Source: an uncultured Candidatus Saccharibacteria bacterium (lineage in GTDB: Bacteria; Patescibacteriota; Saccharimonadia; Saccharimonadales; Saccharimonadaceae). Taken from it: DNA of 35,892 bases. Made by a program: the position numbers and the translations under genes. The notes under the pieces are model-generated. The model saw only the letters and a program-made list of their open reading frames with translations. It did no database searches and was not told where the DNA came from. Positions 31,198-35,892 of this stretch are shown piece by piece. Position 1 is the first letter of the stretch. Every line of letters starts with the position of its first letter. The stretch lies in contig CAMYUU010000008.1 of assembly GCA_947302355.1 (NCBI GenBank), positions 1 to 35,892 on the forward strand. Reading direction: 5' to 3'.

Positions 31198-31503
31198 ATG
31201 GGTCAGAAGATGGACCAAATGAAATTATTAAACCAATTGCGCAAGGCGCAAAAAGAATTGAAGAATGAAATCGTTGAAGTTGAAGCTGGTGACGGAGCAG
31301 TAGTCGTTCAAATTAATGGCGAATTAAAAGTAAAGAAGGTTAAAATCGACCCTGAAAAGGTGGATTTAGACGACATCCATGAATTAGAGCGTTGGATTGA
31401 GAACTGCATGAGGGATGGTTTTGCAAAGGCGCAAGAAATTGCTACCGATAAGATGAAACCACTCATGGGCGGCTTAGGCAATCTTGGCTTCGGCGGGATG
31501 TAA
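31198..31503 (+). CDS. YbaB/EbfC nucleoid-associated protein
   Basis: 101 residues. The family pattern is clear: helix MKLLNQLRKAQKELKNEIVEVEAGDGAVVVQINGELKVKKVKID with its central beta hairpin, then a second helix around the ERWIENCMRDGFAKAQEIA segment, and a Gly-rich end MGGLGNLGFGGM. The dimer binds DNA non-specifically or at short sites. It is encoded next to recR (3 nt apart), as in very many bacteria where dnaX-ybaB-recR form one operon; here dnaX is separated from it by dnaB and a membrane protein. Confidence 0.93.
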   Translation: MGQKMDQMKLLNQLRKAQKELKNEIVEVEAGDGAVVVQINGELKVKKVKIDPEKVDLDDIHELERWIENCMRDGFAKAQEIATDKMKPLMGGLGNLGFGGM

Positions 31504-31506
31504 CAA

Positions 31507-32112
31507 ATGTTGCCCCAGGCTCTGACAAATGTAATCGAAGCTTTGTCGATGCTTCCTGGCGTTGGACCGCGTACAGCCGAGAGGTATGCATATTTTCTCT
31601 TTAAATCGAATCCGAAGATATCTCAAAATGTCGCTGACGCATTGGCTGGACTACATGACAAGGTTAAATCTTGTCCTGTGACTTTTTCATTGATTGATGC
31701 AGATGAGGATATTTCACCTTTTTATGCAGACCCCGCTCGCGACAAAACCACAGTGCTAGTAGTTGAAGAGCCTCTCGATATTTATGCGATTGAGCAGACA
31801 AAATCTTTTAAAGGCACTTATCATGTACTTGGTGGCGCGATTTCACCTATCGATGGGATTACTCCCGACCAGCTACATATTGGTGAATTGATTAAAAGAG
31901 TCAATGACGACAATGTAAGAGAAGTCATCATTGCAACAAACCCATCCGTCGAGGGAGAATCTACAGCTTTGCTGCTCGAAAAGCTTTTACATGAGCAAAA
32001 TCCGGAGCTAAAGCTTACAAGATTAGCGCGCGGGCTGCCGCTGGGCGTAGATTTATCTTACGCCGATCAAATTACACTAAGCGCAGCCCTAGAAAATAGG
32101 ACGAAGCTATAA
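31507..32112 (+). CDS. recR: Recombination mediator RecR with a degenerate zinc finger
   Basis: 201 residues, normal length. The helix-hairpin-helix IEALSMLPGVGPRTAERYA, the Toprim domain (VLVVEEPLDIYAIEQ, VIIATNPSVEGESTALLLEKLL) and the C-terminal TRLARGLPLGVDLSYADQITL are well kept. The zinc finger normally between them has four cysteines; here the segment reads KSCPVTFSLIDADEDISPFY, keeping only the first. RecR works with RecO or RecF in loading RecA at gaps. The fold may be held without zinc, as is known for some homologous fingers. Its end overlaps the convergent acyl-CoA ligase gene by 6 nt. Confidence 0.93.
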   Translation: MLPQALTNVIEALSMLPGVGPRTAERYAYFLFKSNPKISQNVADALAGLHDKVKSCPVTFSLIDADEDISPFYADPARDKTTVLVVEEPLDIYAIEQTKSFKGTYHVLGGAISPIDGITPDQLHIGELIKRVNDDNVREVIIATNPSVEGESTALLLEKLLHEQNPELKLTRLARGLPLGVDLSYADQITLSAALENRTKL

Positions 32113-33843
32113 TAGTCTTTCTAAAGCTTTGAAATCTACTTTTGCAAGCTTGGTTTTTGGAAGCTCATCGATAAACCTGATTTCACGCGGAATTTCATAT
32201 TTAGCGAGATACTTTTTATAGATACCGCCTAATTCTTTCTTGATGGATCGTTCGGAAGCTTTTTCCTTAGCTACTACGAATACGATTACTTTCTCGCCAC
32301 GCAGCTCATCTTCCTTGCCGATTACAGCACAGCTACTAACATTGGAACATTTAAGTGTAACATCTTCAATATTGGTAGGATAAATATTATAGCCATTACT
32401 AATAATCATGCGTTTGAGACGAGAGCGAAAGTGGACGAGCCCTTTCTCGTCAATATAGCCGATGTCACCGGTTTTAAGATATTTTTTTCCGTTTACTGTA
32501 GCAAAAGCTTCCTTAGTTTCTTTCGGTTTATTCAGGTATCCCTTCATAACCGATAGTCCGCGCACCAGAATTTCGCCGTCTGTGCCAGGTGTAGCTTGTT
32601 TTTTGGTTTTTAGATTCATGATGATAACTTCATTATCTGGAAGAGGATAGCCTATGCCGTCAGGATCCTCCGCTACGCTGAGCGGGGAAAAGATAAAGCC
32701 GCCCGAAGCTTCAGTAAGCCCGTAGCCGTTTTCGATTAAGGCCTTGGAGCCAAATTCTTTCAGAAAACTATTGATTTTTTCTTTGCTAGACATACTAATC
32801 ATGTCGCCGCCCGAAACGACATATTTCACTGTCTTTAAATCGTTTCTCTTAAATTTAATTTTAGTAAGATATTCAAAGACCGTAGGTACGCCCACCAGGA
32901 TATTGATTTTATATTTAGTAATATAGCTTTTGAATTTTTTAGGGTTGAACTGAGGAATCAGAAAAGAAGTGGCTCCGAAATATAGTGGCATATGGATACA
33001 GCACCCCAAGCCAAAAGCATGAAAATTTGGTAAAAATGCCATAAACGAGTATTCGGTCTTAAATAGCTCTGGTACCAGATATTTGGCGCCTAGGGCTTGA
33101 GCGTTGAAATTAAGGTTAGAAAGAATGATACCTTTTGGCTTGCCGGTGGTGCCGCCGGAATACATAATAACAGCTTCATCTTTAGATTTAATATCGGTAT
33201 GAGGATTGCCGATGAACTTACTAGCTTTGGCTAGAAAACTATCCCACGTCGATACGTGTTGTGACTTTTTAACATGATTCTTGCGACCTTTGGTGAGCTT
33301 GTAGACTAATCGGACAATAAAGTCCATAGACCGAGAGGGCGATACTACGATAACTTGTTCAAGATTAGTGTTTTCAATAATTGCTTCGACCTTGAAATAC
33401 GAAATATCGATGCAGAGCATAATTTTAGAATTTGATTGGACTAAATAATCCTCAATTTCTTTTTCACTGGAGAGTGGGTGAATCATATTGGCCACGGCGC
33501 CAATCTCATTAATAGCGTAAAACATATATATAGCTTCCGGAGTGTTTGGCATACATACCGTAATGCGATCGCCTTTTTCGGCCCCGATTGCTTTTAATGC
33601 GGCTGCGACTTTATTGATTTTTTTAATCATGTCTTTATAAGTTATTTCGGCATCAAAATAACGCAGTGCTATATTGTGTGGCCACTTGAGGGAAGCCTCA
33701 TAAATGGCATCATAGAGCCCGCCGCTAAAATATTCTATGTCTTTTGGTAACTTATCAATATAGCCATATTTTGTGCGCTCCAACTTCATATCAATTTTGC
33801 GCAGGGTATTCTTTAACTTGCGGTACAAAAAATCCAATGGCAT
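32107..33843 (-). CDS. AMP-forming acyl-CoA synthetase/ligase family protein
   Basis: 578 residues of the ANL adenylate-forming superfamily. The P-loop-like motif YSGGTTGKPKG lies at about residues 226-236, then ENGYGLTEASGG (A5), KTGDIGYIDEKG (A7) and a C-terminal domain with PKTKLAKVDFKAL, which holds the late catalytic Lys. Substrate is most likely a fatty acid, judging from the resemblance to long-chain acyl-CoA ligases and the neighbouring phospholipid genes. An acyl-ACP or aryl substrate cannot be excluded. No membrane helix. It is transcribed away from cdsA from a shared 36-bp divergent promoter region. Confidence 0.87.
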   Translation of the reverse strand: MPLDFLYRKLKNTLRKIDMKLERTKYGYIDKLPKDIEYFSGGLYDAIYEASLKWPHNIALRYFDAEITYKDMIKKINKVAAALKAIGAEKGDRITVCMPNTPEAIYMFYAINEIGAVANMIHPLSSEKEIEDYLVQSNSKIMLCIDISYFKVEAIIENTNLEQVIVVSPSRSMDFIVRLVYKLTKGRKNHVKKSQHVSTWDSFLAKASKFIGNPHTDIKSKDEAVIMYSGGTTGKPKGIILSNLNFNAQALGAKYLVPELFKTEYSFMAFLPNFHAFGLGCCIHMPLYFGATSFLIPQFNPKKFKSYITKYKINILVGVPTVFEYLTKIKFKRNDLKTVKYVVSGGDMISMSSKEKINSFLKEFGSKALIENGYGLTEASGGFIFSPLSVAEDPDGIGYPLPDNEVIIMNLKTKKQATPGTDGEILVRGLSVMKGYLNKPKETKEAFATVNGKKYLKTGDIGYIDEKGLVHFRSRLKRMIISNGYNIYPTNIEDVTLKCSNVSSCAVIGKEDELRGEKVIVFVVAKEKASERSIKKELGGIYKKYLAKYEIPREIRFIDELPKTKLAKVDFKALERLL

Positions 33844-33849
33844 AGGTCA

Positions 33850-33858
33850 ATTTTATCA
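33850..33858 (-). promoter_or_regulatory. Extended -10 (TGA-TAAAAT) for the acyl-CoA ligase, leaderless type
   Basis: On the minus strand TGA-TAAAAT ends 6 nt before the ATG at 33843. Only 36 bp separate the two divergent starts. Confidence 0.55.
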
Positions 33859-33864
33859 TAATTA

Positions 33865-33873
33865 TGGTATAAT
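33865..33873 (+). promoter_or_regulatory. Extended -10 (TGG-TATAAT) for cdsA, leaderless type
   Basis: TG 33865-33866, TATAAT 33868-33873, 6 nt before the ATG at 33880. Its -35 position would lie in the start of the divergent gene. Confidence 0.6.
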
Positions 33874-33879
33874 TAAAGC

Positions 33880-34566
33880 ATGGACAGAAACTTTAAGGTT
33901 AGACTAATCGTCGGCGCTAGTATGTTTGTAGTGGCCTTATTGGCACTTTATATTAAGGATGGTGCGCCATTCAAGCTTTTATACGCACTGTTTGCTTTCG
34001 TATCAATGATAGAGCTTTTTAGTTTCTTCAAAAAGAAATCAAATGGCACAGTCTTTTTCTTGTCATTTTTAGAAGTTGTATTTTTGATATGGAGTACCAT
34101 TTATGTTGCAAGTACTGACGTCGGACATTTTTGGTACATCATCTTTGGCGTGCCGGGATATGATATATTTGCATATCTTTTTGGTAGATCATTCGGTGGT
34201 AAGGTCTTTAAAAAGTCTAGGCCATTTCCGCGTATTTCTAAGAACAAAACTTGGGAGGGTACAGCATTTGGGCTATTCATGGCAATTTTACTCGTTGGTG
34301 TAAAAATGTTTATTGATGGAGGATTTGCAACTGACTGGATGTATTTGTTCTGTGGTCCGCTAGCTTTGATGGGTGATCTTTTCGAAAGCTATTTGAAGAG
34401 GAAGTTTGACGTGAAAGATTCGAACGAAATTTTAATTAAGAATAGATTCTTTGCTAAGCTTGAGATGGTCGTAGGAGGATCGGAAGGGCATGGCGGATTC
34501 TTAGACAGAATCGATTCGACCGCTTTCGCTTGTACAGTTCTCTTTGTTATTATTTGTTTGTTATAA
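33880..34566 (+). CDS. cdsA: Phosphatidate cytidylyltransferase (CDP-diglyceride synthase)
   Basis: 228 residues with six or seven membrane helices. The CDP-alcohol-synthase signature occupies the C-terminal half: GYDIFAYLFGRSFGG, SKNKTWEGTAFGL, and SYLKRKFDVKDSNEI leading to GSEGHGGFLDRIDS, which carries the catalytic Asp residues. It converts phosphatidate and CTP into CDP-diacylglycerol, the substrate for the adjacent pgsA product. The loop before GHGG is longer than usual (IKNRFFAKLEMVVGGSE). Its stop directly abuts the stop of convergent pgsA, with no base between. Confidence 0.9.
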   Translation: MDRNFKVRLIVGASMFVVALLALYIKDGAPFKLLYALFAFVSMIELFSFFKKKSNGTVFFLSFLEVVFLIWSTIYVASTDVGHFWYIIFGVPGYDIFAYLFGRSFGGKVFKKSRPFPRISKNKTWEGTAFGLFMAILLVGVKMFIDGGFATDWMYLFCGPLALMGDLFESYLKRKFDVKDSNEILIKNRFFAKLEMVVGGSEGHGGFLDRIDSTAFACTVLFVIICLL

Positions 34567-35097
34567 TTAAATCTTTTTTCGGCCGCGATATAAATAATCT
34601 ATGCCAGAAATAATGGTCAAAATTAATGCAATATATAGAGCGATATTACCAATTACGCTTATAATTTCATTGTTTAAAATGAGATTTAGGAGTAGGATGG
34701 TTAACGCAAGCATCTGAATTGTAGTCTTTAGCTTACCACAAAACGAGGCGGCGAGAGTAACTTTACTGCGAGCTAGTGCCATACGCATTCCGTCGACAGC
34801 GAAATCACGTACTAAAACGACGGCGAATACCCAAAGTGGCACCACATTTAGATATGTAAGGGCTAGAAAGGCTAGGTTTACTAGCATTTTATCTGCAATG
34901 GGATCCAGAAAAGCTCCGAGGTCGGTGACTTGCCTACTACTTCTAGCCCAGATGCCGTCAATTTTATCGGTGATGGCTGCTACGATGAAGAGAATTAGAG
35001 CCGTAATTCTAGCCCAAGTATCCGGGATCGTCACGAAAATCATAAATAAGATAGAGAGTAGCATTCTGGCGACCGTAAGGGCAGTCGGCCCGGTCAT
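34567..35097 (-). CDS. pgsA: CDP-diacylglycerol-glycerol-3-phosphate 3-phosphatidyltransferase
   Basis: 176 residues with about five helices. The CDP-alcohol phosphotransferase motif DGxxAR-(8)-GxxxD-(3)-D is read as DGIWARSSRQVTDLGAFLDPIAD at about residues 47-69. The enzyme makes phosphatidylglycerophosphate at the membrane. PgsA fits better than cardiolipin synthase or phosphatidylserine synthase because of length and because the next gene encodes a probable phosphatidylglycerophosphate phosphatase. The ATG overlaps the stop of that gene by 4 nt (ATGA), so the pair is translationally coupled. Confidence 0.88.
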   Translation of the reverse strand: MTGPTALTVARMLLSILFMIFVTIPDTWARITALILFIVAAITDKIDGIWARSSRQVTDLGAFLDPIADKMLVNLAFLALTYLNVVPLWVFAVVLVRDFAVDGMRMALARSKVTLAASFCGKLKTTIQMLALTILLLNLILNNEIISVIGNIALYIALILTIISGIDYLYRGRKKI

Positions 35098-35525
35098 ACA
35101 ATATTCCTTCTGTGATCTACCTTCCAGGCGCGAATTTTAGCGAATTTAGCGGCAAGCACGTCGGTAGACCATTTGTCGCCAAGCATGACAGTTTCTCGTG
35201 GCTTAAACTTGTATTTTACCATAGCCTCAGTCAGCTTCTTGCTCATAGGCTTCTTGGCCCACCAGACACAATCTACGCCGATTGGTTCACAGAATTTCTG
35301 CATCATCTTTTTGCGGCCATTATTGGAAATAATGACGATTTTTACGCCAGCATTCTTGCAGTCTTCTACCCAATCTTGAAGCTCATCTGCTGGCTCTTTT
35401 TCGGAGTGGAGCCTAAGAGTATTATCAAGATCGCAGAGAAGAAGCTTTACACCTTCTTTCTTTAGAAGCTTAGGCGTAACATCTTCGAATCTTTCAAACT
35501 TTTTATCTGCATGCAAAATAGACAT
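35094..35525 (-). CDS. HAD phosphatase of the YqeG/Gep4 type (probable PGP phosphatase)
   Basis: 143 residues. HAD motif I is DLDNT with Asp32 and Asp34; motif II Ser/Asn lies in IVIISNNGR; a Lys region KPMSKKLTEAM and motif IV GDKWSTDVLAA follow. The short form without a cap matches YqeG (HAD subfamily IIIA), related to the yeast phosphatidylglycerophosphate phosphatase Gep4. Placed directly before pgsA in one transcript, it would complete phosphatidylglycerol synthesis. No membrane helix, as in Gep4. TAAAAT lies 6 nt upstream of the ATG, a leaderless-type start. Confidence 0.85.
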   Translation of the reverse strand: MSILHADKKFERFEDVTPKLLKKEGVKLLLCDLDNTLRLHSEKEPADELQDWVEDCKNAGVKIVIISNNGRKKMMQKFCEPIGVDCVWWAKKPMSKKLTEAMVKYKFKPRETVMLGDKWSTDVLAAKFAKIRAWKVDHRRNIV

Positions 35526-35531
35526 GTTACT

Positions 35532-35540
35532 ATTTTAACA
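35532..35540 (-). promoter_or_regulatory. Extended -10 (TGT-TAAAAT) for the yqeG-like/pgsA operon
   Basis: On the minus strand TGT-TAAAAT ends 6 nt before the ATG at 35525; no SD. Confidence 0.5.
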
Positions 35541-35555
35541 AATTTCGGTTGTTTA

Positions 35556-35564
35556 TGCTATAAT
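35556..35564 (+). promoter_or_regulatory. Upstream promoter (TGC-TATAAT) of the right-end surface protein
   Basis: TG 35556-35557, TATAAT 35559-35564. A transcript from here would carry a leader of about 47 nt with no clear SD. Confidence 0.5.
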
Positions 35565-35582
35565 TTTTGTCCAACAAGGCCA

Positions 35583-35611
35583 TTGACCATCCACGATATA
35601 TTATATATAAT
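35583..35611 (+). promoter_or_regulatory. Downstream promoter TTGACC - 17 bp - TATAAT, leaderless type
   Basis: TTGACC 35583-35588 and TATAAT 35606-35611, then 6 nt to the ATG at 35618. With the box at 35559 it makes a tandem promoter. Confidence 0.6.
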
Positions 35612-35617
35612 TAGCTT

Positions 35618-35892
35618 ATGTTAAAGTTGTGTAATAAAACTAATTCCTGTGTATATATATTAACTCTTCTTTCTAGTTTATCTTTTCTTTCCGTCTCTTT
35701 ATTGTCACCTAGTACTGTCTCTGCAGACGATTCCATAGTAGATGAGATAAATATCACAGTTCCAGTCTCCTGTACTATGACCGGCACTGGTATGAACTCT
35801 CATACTGCAGAAATTACTAATGGTACATATACTGCAGATATAGGTACTACCACACTTAAAGCTTATTGTAATGATAGTAATGGTTTTTCTAT
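35618..35892 (+). CDS. N-terminus of a secreted surface protein (3' partial)
   Basis: The frame runs from the ATG at 35618 through the window edge, 91 complete codons. A signal peptide is evident: short basic start, hydrophobic ILTLLSSLSFLSVSLL and a likely cleavage after TVSA, before DDSIVDEI. The mature start (INITVPVSCTMTGTGMNSH, then GTTTLKAYCNDSNGFS) has two cysteines and is the kind of N-terminal domain that precedes Listeria/Bacteroides repeats and FISUMP domains in Saccharibacteria surface proteins. It is probably of the same family as the protein whose C-terminus opens the window. Too short for the track of complete frames, but well supported. Confidence 0.8.
   Translation, partial: MLKLCNKTNSCVYILTLLSSLSFLSVSLLSPSTVSADDSIVDEINITVPVSCTMTGTGMNSHTAEITNGTYTADIGTTTLKAYCNDSNGFS

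Noticed and set aside
1-35892. CRISPR arrays, prophage or insertion sequences, restriction systems
   Set aside because: No spaced direct repeats, transposase, integrase, phage structural or restriction genes were found on reading through the window.
1-35892. Reassigned UGA codon (Gly) as in Gracilibacteria and SR1
   Set aside because: TGA ends full-length genes here (for example the YgjP-like gene and dnaX) at the expected family lengths, and no conserved glycine is encoded by TGA.

Overview
The window looks like chromosome from a Candidatus Saccharibacteria (TM7) bacterium of the Candidate Phyla Radiation. The evidence is the Fibrobacter-type (FISUMP) and Listeria/Bacteroides-repeat surface proteins at both ends, very small intergenic gaps, many abutting or overlapping genes, and a mixture of leaderless-looking and Shine-Dalgarno genes. 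Taxonomy is inferred from protein style, not from a marker search. UGA is used as an ordinary stop (for example at dnaX), so the Gracilibacteria-type UGA=Gly code does not apply.

Layout. 1-7254: the C-terminal part of a surface protein, a P-loop kinase, a YgjP-type metallopeptidase, a sortase, a GH97 glycoside hydrolase on the minus strand, a CapA-like protein and a beta-lactamase-fold serine hydrolase. 7256-12011, all minus: a VTC-domain protein, a DUF4956 membrane protein and a beta-helix carbohydrate-binding-type protein in one operon, then a stand-alone 7TM sensor-type protein and a CAP-domain protein in a second. 12078-15176: a MacB-like ABC transporter fused to its FtsX-type permease. 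15217-15822: a surface-protein remnant, a hairpin-dense element and tRNA-Gln(CTG). 15875-18609: a PlsC-like acyltransferase and an alpha-glucan phosphorylase-like protein.

18661-24002 is the secE-nusG-rplK-rplA-rplJ-rplL region. It is interrupted by two unrecognised small genes between rplK and rplA, each with its own promoter and terminator, and by a seven-helix membrane protein plus an 85-bp rod-like palindrome between rplA and the L10 leader. 24069-26982: a SufS-like aminotransferase, a membrane-anchored DsbA-like protein and a hypothetical protein. 27004-32112: dnaX-dnaB, a GT-C-like membrane protein, ybaB and recR. 32107-35525: an acyl-CoA ligase, cdsA, pgsA and a YqeG-type phosphatase, which together suggest phosphatidylglycerol synthesis. 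The window ends inside the N-terminus of another secreted surface protein.

Two themes recur. First, about sixteen start codons lie 6-10 nt downstream of a -10 box, usually an extended TGn-TATAAT, which predicts widespread leaderless transcription; translation-related genes instead have true leaders with Shine-Dalgarno sites. Second, the cell envelope dominates: surface proteins, sortase, CapA, CAP, sensor, ABC exporter, thiol oxidoreductase and lipid synthesis. The most novel-looking pieces are the paired orphan genes in the L11-L1 gap, the hairpin-dense element carrying a copy of the tRNA-Gln 3' end, and the 85-bp rod palindrome.
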